The notes: generated from the sequence alone by a model not told the origin. Shown: positions 6,720 to 15,529, counted from the first letter of the stretch. The stretch is 64,000 bases of DNA from Nucisporomicrobium flavum (GCF_016464385.1 NZ_JADMLH010000017.1:13804-77803), one strand, 5' to 3'. Numbers and translations are program-made.

Positions 6720-8660
6720 TCAGCCGGCCGCGCAGGTCACCACGGGCGGCTGGTTCGTGCTGCCCGCCGCACCGAGCAGCCCGAACGTCGTGCTCGCCCC
6801 CGCACCGAGGGCGCCGTTGTACGTCTCGTTGCGCGCGGTGACGGTCGTGCCGGCGGTCGACAGCACCGCATTCCAGGCCTGGGTGACCCGCTGCCCGTCG
6901 GCGTACGTCATGGTCACCGTCCAGCCGCCGATGCGGGCCGGCCCGGCGGTCACCTTCACCTCGGCCTGGAAGCCGCCGGACCACTGGCCGGTCAGCGTGT
7001 ACGCCGCCGTGCAGCCGGCGCCGGCCGGCGGGGTCGGCGTGGGGTCCGGGCCGGGCGTCGAGCCGCCGCCCCAGGCCGTCGTCCCGTCGAGCCAGGCCGC
7101 CCGCCGGGTCATCCAGGTCCGCATCACCTGCACCTGACCGGCCCAGGTCGGCGAGGTGTCGGTGATGAACGGGCCGATCATCCGGGTGGACAGGTTCGGC
7201 CAGCGCTGGAAGTTGCGCTGGGCGGCGGCGGTCAGCGGCGTGGCCAGGGCGTCGACGCGGGCGGTGAGCGAGGCGTCGGACAGCAGCCCGCGGCGCAGCG
7301 ACTGCCACCGGGCCTTGAGGTCCTGCTGGAACGCCGGGTCGGCGACCAGGATCTGGAACCAGTCGTTGGCCTGCGGCGTACGGGTCTGCTGGTACTGCCA
7401 CCCGGCGGTCTGCTCGTTGCCGAAGTACCCGCCCGTGCCGAACGTGAGGTCGTAGTCCCACAGCGGCCCAGCCACGATCGGGCCCTCGCGGTCCTTGTAG
7501 AAGTACGTGCTGCGCAGGTACGAGTCCATCTCCCGGCTGAGCTCGTTGAGGATCATCAGGTCCACCCAGGACGGCACGTCGATCCAGGAGCGGTAGCCGG
7601 TCTGCGGGTCGGTACGCCCGGAGCTGTGCAGCATGTCGTGGAACTGCTGCACGTACCGGGTGAGCCAGGCCTTCTGCTCGGCGTTGAGCGGCGACGGGTC
7701 CTCGACCTCGAGGTAGTTCCAGCAGGTCGCGGCCGCGCCCGTACACGTGAGCGTGGGTTCCTGCGCGGCCATCCACTCGAACTTGAAGATGTAGCCACCG
7801 GCGATCTTCGGCAGCGTGGTGTCCTTCTCGTCGAGCTGCTTGAGGTCGAGCCGGTTCTTGCTGTTCTTGATGGTCTCGACCAGCATGTAGACGCCCTGGT
7901 AGTCGGCGGCGGCCACGGGACCCGCGTCCACGTTGAGGTACAGCTCGACGAAGCGGTACCGCGGCACGGCCATGCCCATCTCGCGCCCGAGGTCGTAGAC
8001 CAGCGCCTCGCGGATCAGGGACTTGTCGCTGAACGGCCCGCGCAGCACCCAGTCGGAGTCGGCCGGCATCCCGAGCAGCTCGTGATCGGCGTCCTTGTCC
8101 GCGTCGTCGCGCAGCTCCAGCCGGTACGGCGCCTTCTCGAAACTGGCCGAGGACTGCCCGCGCAGGTGGATGCCGGCCCGGGACGCGACGGCCGGTGCCG
8201 CCGAGAGGGCCGTACGCCCGTTCGTGGTGTCGAAGACCATGGCGGCCGCGTCCACGTAGTCACGGCCCGGCTTGCCCTTGCCGTAGTCGTCGATGAGCAC
8301 CAGCGGCAGGTCGTGCTGGGCGTCGAAGGAGCGCGCCACGTACAGGGCGGTGCCGGGCGCCCCGGTGGCCGCGCCGCCGGTGAAGGCCTGCGCCCGCAGC
8401 TGCGTCGTCGCGGTCAGCGTCAGCGCCCGGCCGGGGTAAACGGTGGACGTGGCGGTCGGCGGCCGGCCGTCGGTGGTGTAGCGGATCTCCGCGCCGCCGA
8501 TGGTGGTGCCCAGCGACACGGTGAGCGAGCCCTGGAAGGTGCCGCTCGGCACCGAGAACGTGATGTCGCCGGTGTCCGCCCGGGCCGGCTCGCCGGTCAC
8601 CGCGGCACCGGCGAGGAGGACGAGCAGCATCGTGAGGATCCTGGCCATGCGACTAGTCAT
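6720..8660 (-). CDS. Secreted CotH-type kinase with C-terminal CBM2
   Basis: 646 aa. A signal peptide (1-29) precedes a chitobiase-C-like beta domain (about 35-108, IRYTTDGRPPTATSTVYPG). The CotH domain (about 110-510) carries GIHLRGQSS, the family hallmark PLWDYDLTFGTGGYFGN and conserved W/R residues. A Pro/Thr/Gly linker (PGPDPTPTPP) joins a CBM2 module (about 550-646, Trp-rich, paired cysteines at the ends: GCTAAYTLTGQWSGGF and VVTCAAG). CotH of Bacillus spores is an atypical secreted protein kinase. CBM2 modules bind crystalline cellulose or chitin. The start overlaps the VTC gene by 8 bases. Fusion of a CotH kinase to a cellulose-binding module, in a genome region with a cellulose-like synthase, suggests the protein acts on a polysaccharide-rich spore or hyphal wall (inference). 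Confidence 0.9.
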   Translation of the reverse strand: MTSRMARILTMLLVLLAGAAVTGEPARADTGDITFSVPSGTFQGSLTVSLGTTIGGAEIRYTTDGRPPTATSTVYPGRALTLTATTQLRAQAFTGGAATGAPGTALYVARSFDAQHDLPLVLIDDYGKGKPGRDYVDAAAMVFDTTNGRTALSAAPAVASRAGIHLRGQSSASFEKAPYRLELRDDADKDADHELLGMPADSDWVLRGPFSDKSLIREALVYDLGREMGMAVPRYRFVELYLNVDAGPVAAADYQGVYMLVETIKNSKNRLDLKQLDEKDTTLPKIAGGYIFKFEWMAAQEPTLTCTGAAATCWNYLEVEDPSPLNAEQKAWLTRYVQQFHDMLHSSGRTDPQTGYRSWIDVPSWVDLMILNELSREMDSYLRSTYFYKDREGPIVAGPLWDYDLTFGTGGYFGNEQTAGWQYQQTRTPQANDWFQILVADPAFQQDLKARWQSLRRGLLSDASLTARVDALATPLTAAAQRNFQRWPNLSTRMIGPFITDTSPTWAGQVQVMRTWMTRRAAWLDGTTAWGGGSTPGPDPTPTPPAGAGCTAAYTLTGQWSGGFQAEVKVTAGPARIGGWTVTMTYADGQRVTQAWNAVLSTAGTTVTARNETYNGALGAGASTTFGLLGAAGSTNQPPVVTCAAG

Positions 8661-9414
8661 TGGTGCGCTCCTTCGCTGCGCAGGCGAAGTGCTGCCGGAG
8701 CACCCGCCGCCACGGCGCCGCCGGCAGGTCGCTGCGCAGTGCGGCCAGCCCGGTGGCGTACTTGCTGATCGCGACCGGGCGGTAGCCCCGGCGCCACAGG
8801 TGCCGGTCGGCCGCCGACGCGGCCGATCCGGTCTTGCTCTCGACGACGGCCAGGTGGGACAGGCGCAGCTCCCGGCCGGCGGCCGTCCACCGCAGCCGGG
8901 TGTCGACGGTGACGCGGCTGTCGCCGGGGATCACGAGCGTGAAACGCCGGTACGCGCTGCGCAGCACCGGTCGCAGCTCGGCGCTGGACACGGCGATCCC
9001 GTGCCGGCTGAACACCCCGTCGACGAAGTCACGGCCCGCGCCCACCCCGCTCTGCTCCGGCTCGTGCGGGACCCGGTACTTCACCGTGCTGCCGCGTGGC
9101 CCCGGCACCTTCACCTCGAGCCAGGATTCGCCGGAGTCGGCGTACGTGCGGATCCGCGTCTTGAACCGCCGCCGGTGCCGGTACGCCGTCCGCAGGTAGC
9201 TGCTCAGGCCGGCCGTGTCGAAGTACAGCGACTCGTACGCGAACCGCCGCCGCCCGTCGATCTCCAGCACCGCCGCGTCGGGAGCGAGGGTGTCGACGAG
9301 CCATCCGGCCTCGTCGAGCGGCACGAGGTACTTGCGGTCGACGCGGGTCAGCAGCGCCGCGCGCTCCTCCAGCTCGGCCAGCCCGATGGCGGGCAGCGTC
9401 TCGAGGGGCCTCAT
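8653..9414 (-). CDS. VTC-domain polyphosphate polymerase-like protein
   Basis: 253 aa, essentially one VTC/CYTH-like tunnel domain. Typical elements are RVDRKYLVP near 24, ESLYFDT near 61, the basic RHRRRFKTRIRTY near 79-91, WLEVKV near 97, and the closing YRPVAISKYATGL. These Lys/Arg/Glu residues line the tunnel where VTC enzymes make polyphosphate from ATP. Start ATG 9414 overlaps the DUF4956 stop (ATGA). The family often sits beside DUF4956 and CotH genes, as here. Polyphosphate synthesis is inferred; the substrate has not been shown for this bacterial type. Confidence 0.87.
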   Translation of the reverse strand: MRPLETLPAIGLAELEERAALLTRVDRKYLVPLDEAGWLVDTLAPDAAVLEIDGRRRFAYESLYFDTAGLSSYLRTAYRHRRRFKTRIRTYADSGESWLEVKVPGPRGSTVKYRVPHEPEQSGVGAGRDFVDGVFSRHGIAVSSAELRPVLRSAYRRFTLVIPGDSRVTVDTRLRWTAAGRELRLSHLAVVESKTGSAASAADRHLWRRGYRPVAISKYATGLAALRSDLPAAPWRRVLRQHFACAAKERTND

Positions 9415-10010
9415 CGGTGCACCGCGTACGCGGCCGGGCTGACGGGTGCGACCGCGCGGTGCGGGGCGCAGGCGTAACGCACGTCGACCACGGTGGAGTC
9501 GTTGATGAGGTCGGTGCGGACCGGGCGGGCGGAATGCACCCGGGCGCCGAGCAGCTCCTCGAGCCGGGCGACCAGCTCGGCCTCGCCCGTGACGGCGCTG
9601 TCCAGCACGATCGTCTGGTGCCGGTACCGGCCCAGTACACGCCGGCTGTCCACCGCCGCCATCACCGCGAGGATCAGCGCCATCAGAGCGATGTTGCGCC
9701 AGACCGAGGCGGTGTCCAGCGCCCCGAGCAGGCCGAGCGCGAGCGCGCAGAAGAAGTACGCGACCTCGTGCTGGTCGAGCTCGGTGGAGCGCAGCCGGAT
9801 GATGGACAGCACGCCGAACAGCGCCAGCCCGAGCCCGAGTCCCGTACCGGTGCTGCCGGTGCGCAGCGCGTCGGCGACGGCGAGCACGCCGATGTTGACG
9901 CCGAAGTAGGCCACCACCAGGTCGCGGCGCCGGTGCCGCGGGAAGTACAGCCCGAGCACGAGGATGGCGGCGGCCGCCACCTCGGCTCCGAGCAGAACGA
10001 GTTCGGACAT
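9411..10010 (-). CDS. DUF4956 membrane protein
   Basis: 199 aa. Three or four hydrophobic segments (about 5-22, 33-48, 55-72, 86-103 and 108-120) precede a soluble C-terminal domain (125-199). This matches DUF4956 proteins, which have no established function. The ATG at 10010 has AGGAGG 8 bases upstream and a good promoter further up. It is first in a coupled three-gene operon with VTC and CotH. A membrane partner for the VTC enzyme, perhaps a channel or anchor, is a reasonable guess from constant co-occurrence. Confidence 0.85.
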   Translation of the reverse strand: MSELVLLGAEVAAAAILVLGLYFPRHRRRDLVVAYFGVNIGVLAVADALRTGSTGTGLGLGLALFGVLSIIRLRSTELDQHEVAYFFCALALGLLGALDTASVWRNIALMALILAVMAAVDSRRVLGRYRHQTIVLDSAVTGEAELVARLEELLGARVHSARPVRTDLINDSTVVDVRYACAPHRAVAPVSPAAYAVHR

Positions 10011-10036
10011 GCGCGGGTCCTCCTGCGAACAGCGAA

Positions 10037-10048
10037 AATTCCGGAATT
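10037..10048. promoter_or_regulatory. 12-bp perfect palindrome in the DUF4956 operon leader
   Basis: AATTCCGGAATT lies between the predicted transcription start and the ribosome binding site of the DUF4956 gene. It is in an unusually AT-rich stretch for this genome. It may be an operator. Confidence 0.45.
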
Positions 10049-10067
10049 CGGCTGGAATGTGCTCCGC

Positions 10068-10097
10068 AGGTTAGGGCGAGACTTCGATGGAAGTCAA
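10068..10097 (-). promoter_or_regulatory. Vegetative-type promoter of the DUF4956-VTC-CotH operon
   Basis: On the minus strand TTGACT (10097-10092) is followed after 18 bases by TAACCT (10073-10068). Transcription would start near 10061, giving a 50-base leader that carries the palindrome and an AGGAGG site. Confidence 0.6.
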
Positions 10098-10157
10098 TAT
10101 TTGGTTATCGTTCATTCGGCGTTCACCGGGACGCCGAGCTGCTGGAATCCACGACAA

Positions 10158-10185
10158 GGGCCGGCCCGCGAGAGCGAGCCGGCCC
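10158..10185 (-). terminator. Hairpin after the Asp-box propeller gene
   Basis: GGGCCGGC (10158-10165) pairs with GCCGGCCC (10178-10185). After one mismatch CGC and GCG close a GAGA tetraloop. It starts 16 bases beyond the stop of the leftward gene. Confidence 0.75.
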
Positions 10186-10201
10186 CATCCTCAGCGATCG
10201 A

Positions 10202-12847
10202 TCAGTACCGGTAAATCTGCGGAAGGTCGAACGACCAGACGCCCCGGCCGTGGGTGGCCGCGTACAGGCGCAGGCCGGTCGGGCCGCCCTTGAGTTGCAG
10301 GGTCGTCGTCGTCGGCAGGTTGCGGCCGAGCACCGACCAGCGGTTGCCCCGCGGGTAGCGGTAGAAGATCCCGGTGTCGGTGCCCAGCGCCAGGCCGCCG
10401 CCGGGCGTCATCCGGACCGTGTTCGCCGGGACGTCGGGCAGGTTGCCCGAGATGTCGGTCCAGTGCTCGCCCGCGTCGCGGCTCTCGAACACGTGCCCGA
10501 CACCCGCGCCCGGGCCCTCGGTCCACTTGCGGGAGAAGCCGTTGATCGCGACGACCACGTGCCGCGGGTTCGCCCGGTCCACGTCGAAGCCGGAAACGTA
10601 CCGGTTGGGCACCGTACCGTCCACCGGCAGGGTGAGCTGGTGCCAGCCGGTCCCGTCGGTGCGGCCGACCGCGATGCCGCGGGTGAAGCCCTGGTTGTTG
10701 CAGGGGCCGCACCAGCCGGCGTAGACCAGGCCGCCCGAGGTCGCCACCGCCGTCGCGACGTGGCCCTCGCCCAGGTCGAACAGGCTCTGCCACTCCTCGC
10801 CCGAGCGGATCGCGAAGCCGTTGCGCTGGATCCACACGTGCTGGCCGCCGGCGATCCAGGTCCGCGTGTCCCGCGGGTCCATCGTGATCGGGGCGACGAA
10901 GCGGGCGGCACCGGTCTCGTTGTCCGGCGGGGCCACCTCGTAGCTGGTGGCCAGCGCCGGGTTCTCGATCCACGACCCGTCGTTGACCGCGCAGTTGTTG
11001 GTCACCCAGACGTCGAGGTAGACGTACTCCTCGGCGATGTTGCAGCCGTTGCGCGGGTCCACGATGGTGTCGGTGCCGTCCCCGCCGAAGTTCGAGCCCA
11101 TCACCCGGTCGCCCGGGCGCAGGATCGACTGGCCGTTGTCCTGCAGGCCGCCGGAGACGGCCACGCCGCCGCGGTCGCGGCCCGCGCCGACCGAGTAGTA
11201 CTGCAGGACGTCGATCGTGCCGTCGTTGAGCGACCGCCAGTCGGTGGCGTGCCCGGAGGCGTCGGCCTGCCCGCGGACCGGGCGCCGGTAGATGCCACCG
11301 TCGTTGCCGATCATCACGTAGGACCTGCCCTGGTAGCGCCCGACGGCCGCGGAGTGCTGGTCCGGGTGGGTGGTCTGGTGGCAGTCGCCGGTCTGCTTCG
11401 CCGGGTCGATGCTCCAGCACTCGAACCCGAAGTTCCAGTACGGGCCCGGTGTCGTCCACGTCGACCCGCCGTCGGTGGACTCGAAGACCTCCTCGAGGCC
11501 GGCGTACACGTGGTCGGGGTTCGCGGGGTCGACCTGCAGGAACTGGTTGTACCAGGACTGGATGCCGGGCATGTACCCCGGATCCGTGAGCGCGGAGCCC
11601 GACGCCGCCAGCTCCTTGTAGTCGGCGCCCAGCGTCCACGGGCCGAACGGCGAGCCGGAGCGCGACACGTAGAAGCCCTGCAGGGCGCTGTCCGGGTTGG
11701 TGTTGTACTGCGTGGGCGACTCCTCGATCGCGTAGTACCGCGACCCGTCCGCCGACGGCATCAGCGTCACCATGCCGACGTTCGCCGCGTCGGAGGGCAT
11801 CTCGCCGGCGAGCGTGGTGCGCTGCCAGGTCCCGCCGCTGCGGGTGTAGAAGCCGTTGTACGTGTCGCCGGCGCGCCACCCCGCGGCGATGATCACGCGA
11901 CGCGGGTTCGCGGGGTCGGCCGCGAAGTCGTTGATGATGTTCTTGTACGCCGCGCTCGGATCGGCCTGCAGCGTCCCGCCCGGCAGGTAGTCCGGGTTCG
12001 GCGCGAACTCCCGCTTCCACGGCCCGCGGAGGTCGGCGAGCGAGTGCGAGTACGCGCCACGGTTCGTGGCCGCCCACACGGTCGTGCCGAAGAACCGCAG
12101 CTTGCGGATGATCGTGCTCTCCAGCTCGGTCCCGCCCACCCGGTCGGACGGCCGGAACGAGCCGTGCCGCGGGTCGCGGAGCACGTACACGCCCGAGCCG
12201 ACGAACGAGGTGGCGCTCGTGTTGGCCTCGCCGGTCGCCCACCAGAGCCGCCCGGCCCGGTCGAGCCGCAGGTCGCCGGTGGACGGCGAGGACACCCGGT
12301 CGGCGATCGGCTGCCAGCGGCCGCCGCCCGTACGGGACCGCCAGACGCCGCCGTTGGCCGCACCGGCGTACACGTAGCCCTTGTCGTCGGCCGCCATGCC
12401 GGTGATCCGTCCGGTGACGAACCCGGCGCCGCCGGACGAGTTGCTGTTGACGTCGCGGTACCGCGGATCGTCCGAGTTGTACGGCAGGTTCGTCACGTGC
12501 CGCCAGCTGCCGGACGTACGGGGCAGCGCCTGCTGCTGCGCCCAGGCCGCCGAGTAAGCGCCCGGCGCGACGATGCCGGGCGCGCTGCGGGCCTCGGCGT
12601 ACTGCTCGGCCGCCTCGGCGATCTCCTCGGGGTCCTCCCCCTCGGGCTCCTCGGCGAACGTGTGCGGCTGCTGGGCCTGCTGGGCCCGTTCGGCGGCGAT
12701 CTGGACGTGACGGCGGTACGGCTCCGGCCGGTCGTCGCCGCCGGGTGCGGCGGCGACGGACACGGCCGGTGTGACGATCAGTGCGAGTGCGGCGGTCGCC
12801 GCGACGAGAACTCTGCGCGTAGACGGTTGATCGAGATGAGGCAGCAT
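10202..12847 (-). CDS. Large secreted Asp-box (BNR) beta-propeller protein
   Basis: 881 aa. A signal peptide (hydrophobic VLVAATAALALIVTPAVSVAAA) precedes a charged linker and a long series of propeller repeats with Asp-box motifs S-x-D-x-G-x-x-W, for example STDGGSTW, SRDAGEHW and SRTGGGRW. This architecture occurs in GH74 xyloglucanases, sialidases and VPS10/sortilin-like proteins; no diagnostic catalytic pair can be named. I chose ATG 12847 over the upstream ATG at 12895 because GGGGAGGAA precedes it at correct spacing and the signal peptide then lies at the N-terminus. Probably extracellular, perhaps a glycoside hydrolase or adhesin. Confidence 0.85.
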   Translation of the reverse strand: MLPHLDQPSTRRVLVAATAALALIVTPAVSVAAAPGGDDRPEPYRRHVQIAAERAQQAQQPHTFAEEPEGEDPEEIAEAAEQYAEARSAPGIVAPGAYSAAWAQQQALPRTSGSWRHVTNLPYNSDDPRYRDVNSNSSGGAGFVTGRITGMAADDKGYVYAGAANGGVWRSRTGGGRWQPIADRVSSPSTGDLRLDRAGRLWWATGEANTSATSFVGSGVYVLRDPRHGSFRPSDRVGGTELESTIIRKLRFFGTTVWAATNRGAYSHSLADLRGPWKREFAPNPDYLPGGTLQADPSAAYKNIINDFAADPANPRRVIIAAGWRAGDTYNGFYTRSGGTWQRTTLAGEMPSDAANVGMVTLMPSADGSRYYAIEESPTQYNTNPDSALQGFYVSRSGSPFGPWTLGADYKELAASGSALTDPGYMPGIQSWYNQFLQVDPANPDHVYAGLEEVFESTDGGSTWTTPGPYWNFGFECWSIDPAKQTGDCHQTTHPDQHSAAVGRYQGRSYVMIGNDGGIYRRPVRGQADASGHATDWRSLNDGTIDVLQYYSVGAGRDRGGVAVSGGLQDNGQSILRPGDRVMGSNFGGDGTDTIVDPRNGCNIAEEYVYLDVWVTNNCAVNDGSWIENPALATSYEVAPPDNETGAARFVAPITMDPRDTRTWIAGGQHVWIQRNGFAIRSGEEWQSLFDLGEGHVATAVATSGGLVYAGWCGPCNNQGFTRGIAVGRTDGTGWHQLTLPVDGTVPNRYVSGFDVDRANPRHVVVAINGFSRKWTEGPGAGVGHVFESRDAGEHWTDISGNLPDVPANTVRMTPGGGLALGTDTGIFYRYPRGNRWSVLGRNLPTTTTLQLKGGPTGLRLYAATHGRGVWSFDLPQIYRY

Positions 12848-12955
12848 TGCCCATTCCTCCCCGAGGATGCCGTCCACGAAGGATGGTTCCGGCACCCTCT
12901 CGGGATCCTCATCGCAGCGTGAGGGGTCGGCAACCGTACGAACAGCTTCGATGTG

Positions 12956-13810
12956 TCAGCCGGACGGCACGATGAGTTTCCCGGCGACCCACTCCGCGAC
13001 GCCCGCCGGGTAGGGGGCGGGCAGCGACAGCACGATGTGCCCGAAGCCGGCCTCCATCGCCCGGCCGATCGCGGCCCGCGTCGCGCCGGGGTCGTCGTAC
13101 GCGACGGGCAGCACCAGCGAGCGGGCGATCGAGGCCGGGTCGCGGCCGATCTCGGCGCAGTACCGGTCGAGCAGGGCCCCGCGGCGTACGGCGTCCGCCA
13201 CGTCTCCGCCGGGGTAGTTCCACACGTCGGCGTGCTCGGCCACCACCCGCAGCGTCGCGGCGGCGCGGCCACCGATCACGAACGGCGGGTGCGGGCGCTG
13301 CACCGGCTTGGGATTGCCGAACGCCCCGGTGAGCTGGACGTACGTGCCGTCGAAGTCGAACGGCTCCGCCTCGGTCCACAGGCGCCGGATGACCGTGCAC
13401 GCCTCGGCCAGGGCGCCGACGGCGTACGCGGCGTCGTGGAACGGCAGGCCGTGGGCGTCGTACTCGCGCCGGGCCCACGGAATGTCCGTGCGCGATCCGG
13501 CGCCGATACCGAGGTCGAGCCGCCCGCCGGAGACGACGTCCACGGTCGCCGCGATCTTGGCCAGCACCGCGGGCGGCCGCAGCCGGTTGCTGGTCACGAG
13601 CAGTCCCAGGCGCAGCCGCTCGGTACGGGCGGCGAGCGCCGACAGCAGCGTCCAGCCCTCGTACGCCGGCCCGAGCGGGTCCCCGCCGATCGGCATGAGG
13701 TGGTCGAACAGCCACGCGTGCGCGATCTGCGGCACGGCGTCCGCCTCCTGCCAGACCCGCAGCACGTCGGCGTAGTCCACCTGCTGCGGCGCGGTCATGA
13801 TCCCGAACAT
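12956..13810 (-). CDS. LLM-class (F420/FMN-dependent) oxidoreductase
   Basis: 284 aa TIM-barrel protein of the luciferase-like monooxygenase superfamily. Visible landmarks are HAWLFDHLMPIGGDP (25-39), RLRLGLLVTSNRLRPP, VVSGGRLDLGIGAG (around 92-105) and HPPFVIGGRAAATLRVVAEHAD. In actinobacteria this subfamily usually uses F420. The ATG lies directly after the stop of the aldo-keto reductase gene, so the two are co-transcribed. ATG 13798 is an alternative start four codons in. Substrate unknown; the TetR partner suggests an inducible detoxification or catabolic step. Confidence 0.87.
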   Translation of the reverse strand: MFGIMTAPQQVDYADVLRVWQEADAVPQIAHAWLFDHLMPIGGDPLGPAYEGWTLLSALAARTERLRLGLLVTSNRLRPPAVLAKIAATVDVVSGGRLDLGIGAGSRTDIPWARREYDAHGLPFHDAAYAVGALAEACTVIRRLWTEAEPFDFDGTYVQLTGAFGNPKPVQRPHPPFVIGGRAAATLRVVAEHADVWNYPGGDVADAVRRGALLDRYCAEIGRDPASIARSLVLPVAYDDPGATRAAIGRAMEAGFGHIVLSLPAPYPAGVAEWVAGKLIVPSG

Positions 13811-13811
13811 G

Positions 13812-14831
13812 TCAGCGCCGCCGCAGGGACGCGTCGAGCAGGGCCGGCGGGGTGTCGACCTTCTCGTCGGGGGCGAGGTCGACGCCGGGCGCGACGATCG
13901 CGTCGATCGCGTCGAGCACGTCGGCGGTGAGCACGGTGTCCGCGGCGGCGAGCTGCGAGCGGAGGTGATCCATGGTCCGCGGGCCGATGATCGCGCTGGT
14001 CACGCCGGGGTGGGCGGTGACGAAGCCGAGCGCCAGCTGGATCAGCGTCAGGCCGGCTTCGTCGGCAAGGGTCGCCAGCCGCTCGACCGCGTCGAGGCGG
14101 GCCCGGTTGGCGGGCCGCGTGAGGTCGAAGCGCTCCGGCAGGACCGCCGAGCGGTGGGTCGAGATCTCCCGGCCGGCCCGCACCGCGCCGGACAGCCAGC
14201 CCGAGGCGAGCGGGCTCCACACCAGCACACCGAGGCCGTACTGCTCGGTCGCGGGCAGCACGTGCGCCTCCACGCCGCGCTGCAGGATCGAGTAGCTGGG
14301 CTGCTCGGTCACGTACCGGCCGAGGTGGTGCTCTCGCGCCGCCCACTGCGCCTGCACGATCCGGTACGCCGGGAAGGTCGAGGAGCCGAAGTACCGGATC
14401 TTCCCCGCGCGCTGCAGGTCGGTCAGCGCGGACAGCGTCTCCTCGTCGCTCGTGGCGGGGTCCCACCGGTGGATCTGGTAGAGGTCGACGTGGTCCACGC
14501 CGAGCCGGCGCAAGCTGTCGTCGAGCGCGGTGACCAGCCAGCGGCGGGAACCGCCCCGGTGGTTGCGCTCCTGGCCCATCGGGATGCCGGCCTTCGTGGC
14601 CAGCACGATGTCGTCGCGGCGGCCGGCGATCGCCTTGCCGACCATCTCCTCCGACACGCCCTGGCCGTACATGTCGGCGGTGTCGATGAGGTTGATCCCT
14701 GCCTCGAGGGCGGTGTCGACCATGGCGGTGGCCTCGTCCTGGGTGGTGCGCCCGATGGGGCCGAAGTTCATCGCGCCGAGCACGAGCGAGCTCACCTGGA
14801 CGCCGGTGCGGCCGAGGGTGCGGTACTGCAT
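13812..14831 (-). CDS. Aldo/keto reductase
   Basis: 339 aa AKR with the catalytic tetrad visible: Asp and Tyr in DTADMYGQG, Lys in LATKAG, His in YQIHRWD. The NADPH-binding end is near TSAIIGPRTMDHL. The start at ATG 14831 is set by AAGGAGG. It is transcribed divergently from a TetR regulator, with a TetR operator inside its own promoter, and is followed immediately by an LLM oxidoreductase. The substrate is not evident. Confidence 0.92.
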   Translation of the reverse strand: MQYRTLGRTGVQVSSLVLGAMNFGPIGRTTQDEATAMVDTALEAGINLIDTADMYGQGVSEEMVGKAIAGRRDDIVLATKAGIPMGQERNHRGGSRRWLVTALDDSLRRLGVDHVDLYQIHRWDPATSDEETLSALTDLQRAGKIRYFGSSTFPAYRIVQAQWAAREHHLGRYVTEQPSYSILQRGVEAHVLPATEQYGLGVLVWSPLASGWLSGAVRAGREISTHRSAVLPERFDLTRPANRARLDAVERLATLADEAGLTLIQLALGFVTAHPGVTSAIIGPRTMDHLRSQLAAADTVLTADVLDAIDAIVAPGVDLAPDEKVDTPPALLDASLRRR

Positions 14832-14863
14832 GGTGGTCCTCCTTGCGGACGGGGCATACTGGA

Positions 14864-14882
14864 AGCGGATCGCCGTTCCGCT
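14864..14882. promoter_or_regulatory. Second, weaker inverted repeat in the AKR/TetR gap
   Basis: AGCGGA (14864-14869) and TCCGCT (14877-14882) form a 6-bp inverted repeat with a 7-base spacer. The right half CGTTCCG also occurs in the main operator, so this may be an auxiliary TetR site. Confidence 0.4.
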
Positions 14883-14885
14883 AAC

Positions 14886-14915
14886 AACATACGGAACCGC
14901 GTTCCGTTTACGCAA
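14886..14915 (-). promoter_or_regulatory. AKR promoter with embedded TetR operator
   Basis: On the minus strand TTGCGT (14915-14910) and TATGTT (14891-14886) are separated by 18 bases. The spacer is occupied by a perfect inverted repeat, ACGGAAC-CGC-GTTCCGT (14891-14907 on the plus strand). A repressor bound there would block RNA polymerase, the usual arrangement for a TetR repressor and its divergent target. Confidence 0.72.
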
Positions 14916-14941
14916 CCCCCGGCGTACGGCAGGATGAGCGA

Positions 14942-15529
14942 GTGCCACCACAGAAACGGGCGGACGCCCGCCGCAACGAACAGACGCTGCTGGACGCCGC
15001 CGCGAGCGTCTTCGTGACCTCGGGCGTGGACGCGCCCGTCCGCGACATCGCGGCGCAGGCCGGCGTCGGGGTGGGCACGATCTACCGGCACTTCCCGACC
15101 CGGGCGGACCTCATCGTCGCCGTGTACCGGCACCAGGTCGACGCCTGCGCCGAGGCCGGTCCGGCGCTGCTGAAGGAGGGGCCCACCGCGCACGCGGCGC
15201 TGTCGAGGTGGATCGACCTGTTCGTCGGCTTCCTCGTCACCAAGCACGGGCTCGCGGCGGTGCTGCAGTCCGACAACGCGAGCTTCCGGAACCTGCACGG
15301 GCTCTTCCTCGAGCGGCTCCTGCCCGTGTGCGCGCAGCTGCTCGACGCCGCCGTCGCGACTGGGGAGATCCGCACGGAGATCAGCCCTTACGAGCTGCTG
15401 CGCGGCGTCGGCAACCTGTGCGCGGGGGTGGAGGGCGACGAGCGCTACGACGCCCGCCGCCTGGTCAAGCTGCTGGTCACCGGGCTGCGCGTGGCGCAGC
15501 CCGGTGACGACGTCACGCCGGTCGCCTGA
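14942..15529 (+). CDS. TetR family transcriptional repressor
   Basis: 195 aa. An N-terminal helix-turn-helix (about 25-55, IAAQAGVGVGTIYRHFPTRADL) is followed by a ligand-binding domain in which SDNASFRNLHGLF resembles the TetR_C subgroup of SCO-type regulators. Start GTG 14942 follows AGGATG at proper spacing. It is divergent from the AKR-LLM operon and most likely represses it and itself through the operator at 14891-14907. Its 3' end overlaps the convergent S37 peptidase gene by 17 bases. Confidence 0.9.
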   Translation: MPPQKRADARRNEQTLLDAAASVFVTSGVDAPVRDIAAQAGVGVGTIYRHFPTRADLIVAVYRHQVDACAEAGPALLKEGPTAHAALSRWIDLFVGFLVTKHGLAAVLQSDNASFRNLHGLFLERLLPVCAQLLDAAVATGEIRTEISPYELLRGVGNLCAGVEGDERYDARRLVKLLVTGLRVAQPGDDVTPVA

